Assembly: GCF_039522525.1 (NCBI RefSeq)
Contig: NZ_BAAADO010000003.1
Location: 248,001-312,000, forward strand
DNA from: Salinibacillus aidingensis
GTDB taxonomy: Bacteria; Bacillota; Bacilli; Bacillales; Alkalibacillaceae
DNA: 64,000 nucleotides
Direction of reading: 5' to 3'
This document shows, piece after piece, positions 43,828-50,922 of this stretch. The notes under the pieces are model-generated. The model was not told the origin of the DNA, made no database searches, and worked only from the letters and a program-made list of their open reading frames with translations. A program made the translations under genes and the position numbers. The first letter of the stretch is position 1, and every line of letters begins with the position of its first letter.

Positions 43828-43846
43828 ATTACACGATATGTGTATA
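43828..43846. promoter_or_regulatory. Phage operator O3
   Basis: ATTACACGATATGTGTATA, just downstream of the rightward start site and before the Cro-like gene. Confidence 0.7.
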
Positions 43847-43863
43847 AAGGAAGGAGAAATCTT

Positions 43864-44094
43864 ATGCGAAAATGGCTTCTCGACATCAGGAAAAAGCAAA
43901 ATCTTACTCAAGCTCAGGTTGCAGAACAGTCTGAAATCGCTCGTACAACATACTCTATGATTGAGCTTGGAGAAAGAGGAGTCACTGTTGAAAACGCAAA
44001 GAAAATCTCATGTGTTTTAGGTTTTCATTGGACTCTTTTTTTTGAAGATAAAATACACGAAATGCATCAAAAAGAAAAACAGGAGGTGATCTAA
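43864..44094 (+). CDS. XRE-family Cro-like regulator
   Basis: A 76-aa helix-turn-helix protein (IRKKQNLTQAQVAEQSEIAR, TTYSMIELGERG) similar to the repressor at 43331-43672 in its HTH. First gene of the rightward early operon; ATG at 43864 after AAGGAGAAA. Cro-like role inferred from position. Confidence 0.83.
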   Translation: MRKWLLDIRKKQNLTQAQVAEQSEIARTTYSMIELGERGVTVENAKKISCVLGFHWTLFFEDKIHEMHQKEKQEVI

Positions 44095-44262
44095 ATACCT
44101 ACCATCACAGAATTGCAAGAAACTTACGCTATTGCAGCTGAAATCCTCGAAGTAGTTGACAGCTTAAAGGAAGATGCCAGCTATTCAAAAGAGGAAGCTG
44201 CGAACGATTTGGTTCAGGCTCTTCAAAAGCATAGTTTAATCCAGGAGGTGAAGGTCGAGTGA
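44095..44262 (+). CDS. Small phage protein with apparent ATA start
   Basis: A 55-aa frame (ITELQETYAIAAEILEVVDS ... EEAANDLVQALQKH) predicted to be helical. A strong AGGAGGTGAT lies 7 nt before ATA at 44095, directly after the TAA of the Cro-like gene; there is no ATG, GTG or TTG at the right place. Either ATA is used as a rare start or an ATG was mutated and the gene is weak or dead. Function unknown. Confidence 0.5.
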   Translation: MPTITELQETYAIAAEILEVVDSLKEDASYSKEEAANDLVQALQKHSLIQEVKVE

Positions 44263-44415
44263 ATTTCGATGATTTCAAAAATTTAACTGAAGAGCAACAA
44301 CGCCACTTTCCACTTTTTGAAGGGTTGCGTGAGAGCTCTTGATGATGAAGTTAACAGAAAAAAAGGACAAACCTTTCAAGAAGCTTATCAATTCGCTTTG
44401 GATAGAAATACCTAA
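44259..44415 (+). pseudogene. Small phage gene with a one-base frameshift
   Basis: Starts as GTG with AGGAGGTG upstream (MNFDDFKNLTEEQQRHFPL) and is broken at a T5 run (44314-44318). Removing one T joins it to LKGCVRALDDEVNRKKGQTF and a stop at 44415, a natural small acidic protein. As written it stops after 27 residues. Sequencing error or true decay cannot be told apart. Confidence 0.55.
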
Positions 44416-44436
44416 ATACAAAGGGGAGTAATTAAT

Positions 44437-45141
44437 ATGAGTCAATTACAAGTTTTTGAAAATGAATTATTTAAAGTTTCTGCAAAAACGGAAGATGAAC
44501 AAATTTTATTTGATGCAGAACAAGTTGCTAAAAGTTTAGGCTTTACTGAAACGAAAGGAAACAAGCTATATGTCCGTTGGCGCAGCATTAATGGATATCT
44601 GGATAAATATATTTCGCAACATCTTGCGAAAGGTGATTTCATCCCAGAGCCATTGGTTTACAAATTAGCTTTTAAAGCTTCTAACGAAGTTGCAGAAAAA
44701 TTTCAAGACTGGTTAGCGATTGAAGTTATTCCAGCAATCAGAAGAACTGGATCCTATGAGCTGGAAAAACCTAAAAGCGAACTGGAAATCTTGCAAGGGA
44801 CCGTTAATGAATTAGTGAGCCAAGATAAAAGAATCACAAACCTGGAAGAAACCATGCGCATTGATGGTGGACAAGAGTTCCAGATTAGATCTAAAGCAAA
44901 TTCAGTTGTCATAGAAGCGCTGGGCGGCAAAGAATCAAGTGCATACAATCAATTAAGCAGAAAGGCTTTCACTGAGTTCTGGAGAGACTTCAAAAAGCAC
45001 TTTTCTCTTCCAAGATACGGCGACTTGCCTAAGAAACAGTTTGAAGATGGATTGCGTTTTATAGATATGTGGCAACCATCAACAGGATTAAGAATTGAAA
45101 TCGAAAACGCTAATAAACAACAAACGATGAGGGTGATCTAA
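44437..45141 (+). CDS. Phage antirepressor (BRO-N / ORF6C type)
   Basis: A 234-aa protein. The N-terminal BRO-like domain (residues 8-105, FDAEQVAKSLGFTE ... FQDWLAIEVIPAIRRTGSYE) is followed by a coiled-coil link and an ORF6C-like C-terminal domain (SSAYNQLSRKAFTEFWRDFK). Such proteins antagonise the phage repressor or regulate early genes. Confidence 0.87.
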   Translation: MSQLQVFENELFKVSAKTEDEQILFDAEQVAKSLGFTETKGNKLYVRWRSINGYLDKYISQHLAKGDFIPEPLVYKLAFKASNEVAEKFQDWLAIEVIPAIRRTGSYELEKPKSELEILQGTVNELVSQDKRITNLEETMRIDGGQEFQIRSKANSVVIEALGGKESSAYNQLSRKAFTEFWRDFKKHFSLPRYGDLPKKQFEDGLRFIDMWQPSTGLRIEIENANKQQTMRVI

Positions 45142-45266
45142 TGAAAGATGTCAAAACACCTGAAATCAGTCATGAAACCAAACTAACAATTGTTCAGTTT
45201 TTCGCTGAACATTCAGCGCCAAAAATATTGGCCAAAAAGAACAAGGACAAGAGTAAGGCTGTCTAA
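45141..45266 (+). CDS. Small basic phage protein
   Basis: A 41-aa frame (MKDVKTPEISHETKLTIVQF, then a Lys-rich end), GGGTGAT ribosome site, start overlapping the antirepressor stop (TAATG). No family recognised. Confidence 0.6.
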   Translation: MKDVKTPEISHETKLTIVQFFAEHSAPKILAKKNKDKSKAV

Positions 45267-45356
45267 GCCTATAATTCTATGATACTAGCAATCTTTGATG
45301 AATACTGTGCAGCTCTTGCAATCGTGCACTAACTGCACATTGAGGAGGTGAAAAAA

Positions 45357-45644
45357 TTGGAATATGGTCAAATGCTGCGAAAGATGCGGAAAGGGGCGGA
45401 TTTAAGCCAGGAAGAGATAGCTGAGAGATTACATATATCAAGAAGCAACGTGTCGAGGCTGGAAAGCAACAAATTGAAGCTATCCTTTGAAGATGCAGTC
45501 AGGTGGGCAAGAACGACAGACTCCCAAGACATGATGGTTGCAATGATATGCAACGTAGATGTATCGGTAGCGAGCGACATGTTGAATCAGATCATTCAAA
45601 TATCTGCCACAATACTATTTCCGTTTTTAGGAGGTTTATTATGA
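45357..45644 (+). CDS. XRE-family HTH protein
   Basis: A 95-aa protein with an N-terminal HTH (LRKMRKGADLSQEEIAERL, HISRSNVSRLESNK) and a hydrophobic C-terminal helix (ISATILFPFLGGLL). The TTG at 45357, 6 nt after GGAGGTG, is preferred to the GTG inside the ribosome site. Regulator of unknown target. Confidence 0.75.
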   Translation: MEYGQMLRKMRKGADLSQEEIAERLHISRSNVSRLESNKLKLSFEDAVRWARTTDSQDMMVAMICNVDVSVASDMLNQIIQISATILFPFLGGLL

Positions 45645-45931
45645 AAGAATTTGAAAAGCAATTTTTACCTCAAGATGTAGAGAGGGCAAAGAAGGAACGG
45701 GCATGCGGAATTTATCTCATTGAGCGTATGAAGTTGGAGTTTGAATACGGAAACCTAGAATCAGTTGAATACTTTTATCGCGATTTAAAAAATACGCTTA
45801 AAACCCTTAATTATATGCGTAACAACAAAATCATCAGTGAGCGTGAAAAGCATCAAGTGATGGTAAAGGCAGTTTCGGTAAATCCCATTACGGCGCAGCA
45901 ACTATTAAAGGGGAATTTCCATGAGCGATAA
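45641..45931 (+). CDS. Hypothetical phage protein
   Basis: A 96-aa, mostly helical, charged protein starting with an ATGA overlap and an AGGAGG site. No known domain is evident. It is part of the early operon. Confidence 0.7.
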   Translation: MKEFEKQFLPQDVERAKKERACGIYLIERMKLEFEYGNLESVEYFYRDLKNTLKTLNYMRNNKIISEREKHQVMVKAVSVNPITAQQLLKGNFHER

Positions 45932-46010
45932 ATCGGTCGATCGTTGGATGTATTTATTCGGGGCATTGGTTCTCATCGGATTATATATTGCTTTAGCCAA
46001 AAGCGCATAA
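45921..46010 (+). CDS. Small single-helix membrane protein
   Basis: A 29-aa frame: short polar start and one hydrophobic segment (MYLFGALVLIGLYIALA). AAGGGGA ribosome site; overlaps the previous gene by 11 nt. The following gap to 46257 holds two inverted repeats (AGCAAGGG/CCCTTGCT at 46079-46099) but no gene. Confidence 0.5.
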   Translation: MSDKSVDRWMYLFGALVLIGLYIALAKSA

Positions 46011-46257
46011 AAAAATCAGCAAGCTAAAAAGCTTACTGAAAACTCGTTGAATTAAGTTTACCAAAACTGAATATAAACAGCAAGGGTTTGGCCCTTGCTT
46101 CAGGCTCGGGAATGATATTCACCTCCTCCTTTTATGTTATAGATTAGCGTCTAGTTTTAAATGATCGAATGTTCCGGATTGCCCCTATCCTTGAATGTTG
46201 ACAGCCATACATTCCTGGGCCTGAAGGTGGTGCCAAACACCAGAAAGGAGGGTAATT

Positions 46258-46380
46258 ATGCGCTTGGAAGAATACTTAAATCCTAACAAATCAGGCGGTT
46301 GGAAAGGTTGGCTGGTGAACGCTAACAAAGATGTGATTGGCTTTGTAAAGACTAATGGCGAAATTGTTTTTAGCTGGTAA
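46258..46380 (+). CDS. Small hypothetical phage protein
   Basis: A 40-aa frame (MRLEEYLNPNKSGGWKGWLV, ending GEIVFSW) with a perfect AAAGGAGGG site 6 nt before the ATG. Not recognised. Confidence 0.65.
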   Translation: MRLEEYLNPNKSGGWKGWLVNANKDVIGFVKTNGEIVFSW

Positions 46381-46406
46381 CAAAAGGGGCGGGCATTGCT
46401 CGCCTG

Positions 46407-46595
46407 GTGAAAAGTGGATGGATGCAGATGATAGGAAACAATATTGCAAAAGTGCGCCTGCCGAACTGGATTTTCGAGCAGGCGCAGGATAAAGAGCAAC
46501 TTAAACAACTTGTACTACAGTATATGCAGCGTTATCCAAATTATACCGTAAAACAGGTGAAAAATAAATTTGCAATTTGTGAGATTGCTAGGTGA
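46407..46595 (+). CDS. Small hypothetical phage protein
   Basis: Up to 62 aa (core NIAKVRLPNWIFEQAQDKEQ, then a basic end). The start is uncertain: GTG 46407, ATG 46422 or ATG 46428 are all in frame and none has a strong ribosome site. Confidence 0.5.
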   Translation: MKSGWMQMIGNNIAKVRLPNWIFEQAQDKEQLKQLVLQYMQRYPNYTVKQVKNKFAICEIAR

Positions 46596-46609
46596 GGAGG
46601 GGTGGTTAA

Positions 46610-47563
46610 ATGGCTAGATATCGCCAAGTACACATTGATTTTTGGCAAGATGGTTTTGTTTTAGATCTGACTCCAGAAGAGAAGTATTTTTATTTGTACC
46701 TTATGACAAATAGCAAAACCACTCAATGCGGCATTTATGAGCTGCCAAAAAGGATTATTGAAACAGAGACAGGCTACAACAGAGAGACTGTGGAAAAGCT
46801 TTTAAATCGATTTACTGAATACGGAAAAATCATTTATCACGAACCAACGAGAGAAATTATGATGGTCAATTGGATTAAATACAATTGGATCAATTCGAAA
46901 AAGGTGTTTTCTTTAATCAGTAAAGAGCTTCATAAAGTAAAAAATCATGAGTTTATTAAGGTGTTCATTGAAAAATGCAAAGAGTACGGATACCGTATCG
47001 ATACCCTATCCATACCCCATGCAAACGATATAGAAGAAAAAAACGAGGAATCGCTCAATGACAAGGGTTCAATACCGTATCAATACCCTACGGATAGTCC
47101 TTCCATAGACCTGGGGGAAGAAGTAGAAGAAGAAGAAGAAAGAGAAGTAGAAAGAGAAAGAGAAAAAGAAAGAGAAGTAGAAGAAGAAAACGCAACTTCT
47201 ACTCCTTCTGATGCTATTCAATTCTATCAAAATAATTTTGGAGTGATTTCGCCTTACGTGTCCGAGGACATGATTTCCTGGATTGAAGATTTAGGAGATG
47301 AAATGGTTATTGAAGCCCTTAGACGATCATTAGAGCGAAATAAAGCAAGTTGGGGTTATGCAAAGAGTATTTTGCAATCTTGGTTTAAAAAAGGAATCAA
47401 ATCTCTTGAACAAGCAAAGGCGGAGGAAGTTGAGTATAAAAATCAGCAAGCTGCTAAACACGAAAAGGTCGTAGAAATACCAAACTACAAAGAAGGTGGT
47501 CCTGATGAAAGAAGCAATGGACAACATTCTGAAGAAAGCGGGAATGTACGACTCTACAAGTAA
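46610..47563 (+). CDS. Phage replisome organiser, DnaD-like
   Basis: A 317-aa protein. The N-terminal winged helix (LTPEEKYFYLYLMTNSKTTQ onward, residues ~20-100) is followed by a very low-complexity Glu/Arg linker (about 170-200) and a DnaD-type C-terminal domain (QFYQNNFGVISPYVSEDMIS; WGYAKSILQSW). It binds the phage origin and recruits the helicase loader encoded next. The linker makes the DNA GAA/AGA-repetitive at 47115-47190. Confidence 0.87.
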   Translation: MARYRQVHIDFWQDGFVLDLTPEEKYFYLYLMTNSKTTQCGIYELPKRIIETETGYNRETVEKLLNRFTEYGKIIYHEPTREIMMVNWIKYNWINSKKVFSLISKELHKVKNHEFIKVFIEKCKEYGYRIDTLSIPHANDIEEKNEESLNDKGSIPYQYPTDSPSIDLGEEVEEEEEREVEREREKEREVEEENATSTPSDAIQFYQNNFGVISPYVSEDMISWIEDLGDEMVIEALRRSLERNKASWGYAKSILQSWFKKGIKSLEQAKAEEVEYKNQQAAKHEKVVEIPNYKEGGPDERSNGQHSEESGNVRLYK

Positions 47564-48377
47564 CCCAGAACCCGTGAAGTGCAAATATTGCGGAAAAGAA
47601 AAGCCTTTAACACAAATAAAACATCCGTTTACTGGAGAAATGAAATGGGTCGTATGCGCTTGTCCTTGTGAAATAAAAGAGTTAGAAGACTTTAAAAAAG
47701 AACAGGAGGCAAAAGAAAAACGAGTTCGAATCAATAGGATCTTGCAATTAAGCAGCCAGATGGAAGACATAAAATCTATGACCTTTGAAAATTATAAACC
47801 TCGTAAAGGGACTGAAGAAGCTTATGAGGAAATCAAGTCAGCTGTTCATAATTTTTCTAATCGAGGTAAACTGGGTGTTTTCATCTTCGGTGAAACCGGA
47901 AACGGAAAAAGCCATTTAACCGCAGCTGGTGGGAATGAGTTAATCAAACAAGGATATGCGGTTATCTATATTACCGAAAAAGATTTGTTCAGTCGGTTAC
48001 AAGCCACGAAAGATTTTAAGAACAATGAATCATTTCAGGAAATCATGGGAGCTTGTTTAGATGCGGATTTATTAATTTGGGATGATTTCTTGAGTAGCCA
48101 GAAGTTAACCTACGAGGAAAAGGATTGGATATTTCAAATTATTAACGGCCGAGAACGTGCGAACAAACCTATATGGGCAACATCAAACATCACCCCACAA
48201 GAGTTTGAAAGCAATAAGATTGCCTACAAATTGGATGACAAAGGCCGGACCTGGTGGAGAATCATTGGGAATATGAATTGCGTGTTTAATCGTGCTTCAA
48301 ATTACAGAAAATCAAAGGCGATGTCCAGGGCGTTAGGGATAAGCGTTGAAGAATATGAAAATGGAAAGGGGGATTAA
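47505..48377 (+). CDS. DnaC/DnaI-type helicase loader ATPase
   Basis: A 290-aa AAA+ protein. An N-terminal zinc-binding part (CKYCGKEK, CACPC) precedes the ATPase domain with Walker A GETGNGKSH (129-137) and Walker B LLIWDDFL. It loads the replicative helicase at the phage origin. The ATG at 47505 after GAAGGTGGT lies 59 nt inside the DnaD-like gene. Confidence 0.9.
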   Translation: MKEAMDNILKKAGMYDSTSNPEPVKCKYCGKEKPLTQIKHPFTGEMKWVVCACPCEIKELEDFKKEQEAKEKRVRINRILQLSSQMEDIKSMTFENYKPRKGTEEAYEEIKSAVHNFSNRGKLGVFIFGETGNGKSHLTAAGGNELIKQGYAVIYITEKDLFSRLQATKDFKNNESFQEIMGACLDADLLIWDDFLSSQKLTYEEKDWIFQIINGRERANKPIWATSNITPQEFESNKIAYKLDDKGRTWWRIIGNMNCVFNRASNYRKSKAMSRALGISVEEYENGKGD

Positions 48378-48379
48378 TA

Positions 48380-48577
48380 ATGTGCCCACTATGCAACAGA
48401 AGAGGTGTGATGTGGAGTGAAGTTGTATCCGGATGTGTTCAGGTGGTGAAATGCCCTATCTGTGAACCAAAGTCCAAAGAGCAGCTGGACAAAGAATTGG
48501 CCGATTTTAATAAAAGAATACAAAATGCAATTCATCATCTCGAGGTGAAGAAATATGCCGGTTTACATAGCTCATGA
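48380..48577 (+). CDS. Small zinc-ribbon protein
   Basis: A 65-aa protein with two CxxC pairs (MCPLCNRRG and KCPICEPK), then a helical tail. GGGGG site 9 nt upstream. Possible nucleic acid binding; function unknown. Confidence 0.7.
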   Translation: MCPLCNRRGVMWSEVVSGCVQVVKCPICEPKSKEQLDKELADFNKRIQNAIHHLEVKKYAGLHSS

Positions 48578-48776
48578 TGAACGTAACCTAGATTGGTGGC
48601 CGGATGAACTGGAAAGGTTTAGGAATCTTTGGAATGAAGGCAAGTCTATTTTTGAAATGGCACGTTTATTGAAACGTCCGCAAGTGGAAATAGCAATCAT
48701 TATCTTAGATCAAGCTGAAGAGGGGTTTATTGAACAGAGGGAAGGAGGGATTTTTGGTAATGATTTTAAGAGATAA
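48555..48776 (+). CDS. Small HTH-like phage protein
   Basis: A 73-aa protein; WWPDELERFRNLWNEGKSIF EMARLLKRP resembles a short helix-turn-helix seen in many Bacillus phage proteins. GAGGTGAAG ribosome site; start overlaps the previous gene by 23 nt. Confidence 0.7.
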   Translation: MPVYIAHDERNLDWWPDELERFRNLWNEGKSIFEMARLLKRPQVEIAIIILDQAEEGFIEQREGGIFGNDFKR

Positions 48777-48957
48777 AGTGGAAGAACGTAGACAATATTT
48801 GATTTATGAATTGTGGAAGCATGGATATGAAACGACACCTGAGCCTGATGGTATTGAAACTAAGGATTTAACACTTACGGAGCTTGAACAAATTCATATC
48901 AATGTGAAGTGCAAAATTGGGAAGGAGATGCGTAAGCGTGAAAGTAAAAAAGTTTAA
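48760..48957 (+). CDS. FbpA-like (Fur-regulated basic protein A family) small protein
   Basis: A 65-aa protein: LRDKVEERRQYLIYELWKHG and DLTLTELEQIH resemble the core of FbpA-type proteins, which in B. subtilis help small RNA FsrA spare iron. Here it lies in a phage early operon without a visible Fur box, so the role may differ. ATG at 48760 (TTG 48754 is an alternative). It overlaps the following gene by 20 nt. Confidence 0.6.
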   Translation: MILRDKVEERRQYLIYELWKHGYETTPEPDGIETKDLTLTELEQIHINVKCKIGKEMRKRESKKV

Positions 48958-49104
48958 TCCTTTTATGGAGAATTTGAAGAATACTTTAATGGTTGGGCTG
49001 AAAATAAGTCCATCGTTGAAACGATATGGGCAGAAGGAAGTAATTCTAAATCACTAATTGTCTTTTATGAAGATTGTGAGGAGGAACCAAAAATTGAATT
49101 TTAA
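48938..49104 (+). pseudogene. Small phage gene with a one-base frameshift at a T run
   Basis: The GTG frame (MKVKKFNPF) runs into a T4 run at 48961-48964. With one more T it continues as YGEFEEYFNGWAENKSIVET and ends at 49104, a natural-looking acidic protein that overlaps the dUTPase start. In the given sequence it reads a different, unlikely frame to 49056. Second such break in this prophage. Confidence 0.5.
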
Positions 49105-49711
49105 AAAACTTTTCGATATGCAGCGACAGCTGGATAACCACATTATCAAAGAAAAAGGACTGGAAGGGCAGGATTTACTTGATAAAAAGATTCTAGCCTT
49201 GCAAGTGGAACTAGGAGAGCTTGCGAATGAAGCTCGATTCTTTAAGTTTTGGAGTAATGACCAGGAACCGAGGAGATGGTATCCGAACGAAAATGATGTA
49301 TGCGAATCATGTAATGGCAACCCAATATTTATTGAAAATGGAAAAATCGTTGGGGAATGCAAGAACTGTGATGGCTGTGGAGTTCATTTTTACAACCCAC
49401 TCTTAGAAGAATACGTTGACTGCTTACACTTTATTTTGAGCATTGGGTTGGATATAGGGGTAGAAATTCAATCAATTAATCCTCACCTACAAACTAGCGC
49501 TACTGACCAATTTGTAGAATTAAATTATCAATGCTATAGAGTGTTACAGAAATATGAGTGGGGTAAGAGTCATGCCAAATCAGAATGGATTTTACTTAGT
49601 GATCTATTCGTCGGTTTAGGCGAAATGCTCGGCATCACCTGGGAACAAATCGAACAAGCCTACCTATTCAAAAATGAAGTGAATCATGAACGACAGGAGA
49701 GCGGATATTGA
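49094..49711 (+). CDS. Dimeric dUTPase-like phage protein (MazG-type fold)
   Basis: A 205-aa all-helical nucleotide pyrophosphatase of the dUTPase_2 family: N-terminal LFDMQRQLDNHI, metal site E-x2-E in LQVELGELANEARFFKFW and the second EEYVDCLHFIL. An inserted zinc-like CESCNGN ... CKNCDGCG segment (about 80-110) is unusual. TTG start at 49094 after GAGGAGG. It keeps dUTP out of phage DNA. Confidence 0.8.
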   Translation: MNFKKLFDMQRQLDNHIIKEKGLEGQDLLDKKILALQVELGELANEARFFKFWSNDQEPRRWYPNENDVCESCNGNPIFIENGKIVGECKNCDGCGVHFYNPLLEEYVDCLHFILSIGLDIGVEIQSINPHLQTSATDQFVELNYQCYRVLQKYEWGKSHAKSEWILLSDLFVGLGEMLGITWEQIEQAYLFKNEVNHERQESGY

Positions 49712-49872
49712 TGAATAAAGACTATCAAATGGCAACGATAGAGTCTGAGAATCAGAGGTTGAGAGGTTTGATTGATCAGTACCAAAAACGTGAGAAGAAT
49801 CATTTTGTTAACTACGTGCTGTTTATCTTTTTAACGTTCCTGTTAGTGATTAGTTTGGGGATGATGATGTGA
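49711..49872 (+). CDS. Small coiled-coil membrane protein
   Basis: A 53-aa frame: a charged helical first half and a C-terminal membrane segment (NYVLFIFLTFLLVISLGMMM). It overlaps the dUTPase stop (TGATG) and the RusA start (GTGA). Unknown role. Confidence 0.65.
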   Translation: MNKDYQMATIESENQRLRGLIDQYQKREKNHFVNYVLFIFLTFLLVISLGMMM

Positions 49873-50297
49873 TTAAGTTTACTGTTTTAGGAGATGCACA
49901 AGCGCAGGGGAGGCCGAGAGCGGGACGTACCAGGAGCGGACAAGTCAAAATGTACGATCCTCAATCATCAAGAACATACAAACAATACGTTAAGCTGGTT
50001 GCTTCTCAACATGCGCCAAAAAATTTAATTCTGGGTCCCGTGAGTGTTTCTATTAAAATTTACAGGCAAATCCCAAAGAGTATGTCAAAAAAGCTGAGAA
50101 AGCTCTCTTTGGATGAAATACACAGACCAACAAAGAAGCCGGATTGCTCCAATATAGCAAAAGGGATTGAGGATGCTCTGAATGGTGTAATTTACAAGGA
50201 TGACAGCCAAATTGTGGAGCTTCAAGTTTCTAAGTATTACAGCGAAAAGCCGAGGGTTGAGGTCACTATTCAAGAGATTGATCAGGAGGTGTCTTGA
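49869..50297 (+). CDS. rusA: RusA family Holliday junction resolvase
   Basis: A 142-aa endonuclease with the conserved acidic core KPDCSNIAKGIEDALNGVIY followed by KDDSQIV. It resolves recombination intermediates before packaging. GTG start overlaps the previous gene. Confidence 0.9.
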   Translation: MIKFTVLGDAQAQGRPRAGRTRSGQVKMYDPQSSRTYKQYVKLVASQHAPKNLILGPVSVSIKIYRQIPKSMSKKLRKLSLDEIHRPTKKPDCSNIAKGIEDALNGVIYKDDSQIVELQVSKYYSEKPRVEVTIQEIDQEVS

Positions 50298-50725
50298 TGG
50301 TAGATAATCTTCCTAACAAAGTAGTGGAAATTGACCAGGTTAGGATTAATCGAGGGATTGAAAAGATATGCAAGTGCGATAATCGAAAATTTATGATTGA
50401 TACGCAAAACAGACAAGTGAATTGTAGCAGCTGTGGAGCTGTTATAGATCCTTATGATGCCATGTACGAACTAGCCACAAATGGCGAAAAGTTAAGAAAC
50501 CAGGTGGAGCAATTGCTGGAACAACGAAAGCAAATCGCAAATTATAAACCATGGTTAGTAACCATTAAACGGTTAGAAAAGCAATACCGAGGGAAAAAGA
50601 TGCTGCCAAATTGTCCAAGATGTGCAGAACCTTTTTACTTAGAAGAAATAAAGCGCTGGACAGGTCGGTCATTTGCTGATGCAAGAATAACGAAATGGAA
50701 GGCCGAACATGGAGGTGACAACTAA
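50297..50725 (+). CDS. Zinc-ribbon hypothetical phage protein
   Basis: A 142-aa protein with a first ribbon (CKCDN ... CSSCG), a coiled-coil middle and a second CPRC pair. GGAGGTG site; ATG at 50297. Function unknown. Confidence 0.7.
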   Translation: MVDNLPNKVVEIDQVRINRGIEKICKCDNRKFMIDTQNRQVNCSSCGAVIDPYDAMYELATNGEKLRNQVEQLLEQRKQIANYKPWLVTIKRLEKQYRGKKMLPNCPRCAEPFYLEEIKRWTGRSFADARITKWKAEHGGDN

Positions 50726-50889
50726 TGGCTGAATCTATGCACGGGCCGGTAATTACTTATTATCTAACGGATGAAGAGCTGGCCGAACGGCAGAAAGGTA
50801 GAGCTGCTAATATGTTTCATAAGAAAAAAGCGAAGCGGCAGCAAAGACAAGTGGATTATAGATGGCCGAAAGCTAGGAAAAATAAATAA
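50725..50889 (+). CDS. Small basic phage protein
   Basis: A 54-aa frame (MAESMHGPVITYYLTDEELA, then a Lys/Arg/Gln-rich tail). GGAGGTGAC site; start overlaps the upstream stop. Not recognised. Confidence 0.65.
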   Translation: MAESMHGPVITYYLTDEELAERQKGRAANMFHKKKAKRQQRQVDYRWPKARKNK

Positions 50890-50922
50890 TAATTAGGTTT
50901 TTATGACTGAAGGTGATATTTT

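Noticed and set aside
45503..45640. Upstream extension of the gene at 45641
   Set aside because: It overlaps the XRE gene in another frame and lacks a ribosome site, whereas ATG 45641 has AGGAGG and an ATGA overlap.
47115..47200. GAA/AGA-rich stretch as a CRISPR or microsatellite array
   Set aside because: It is in frame and encodes the Glu/Arg linker of the DnaD-like protein; no spacer-repeat structure is present.
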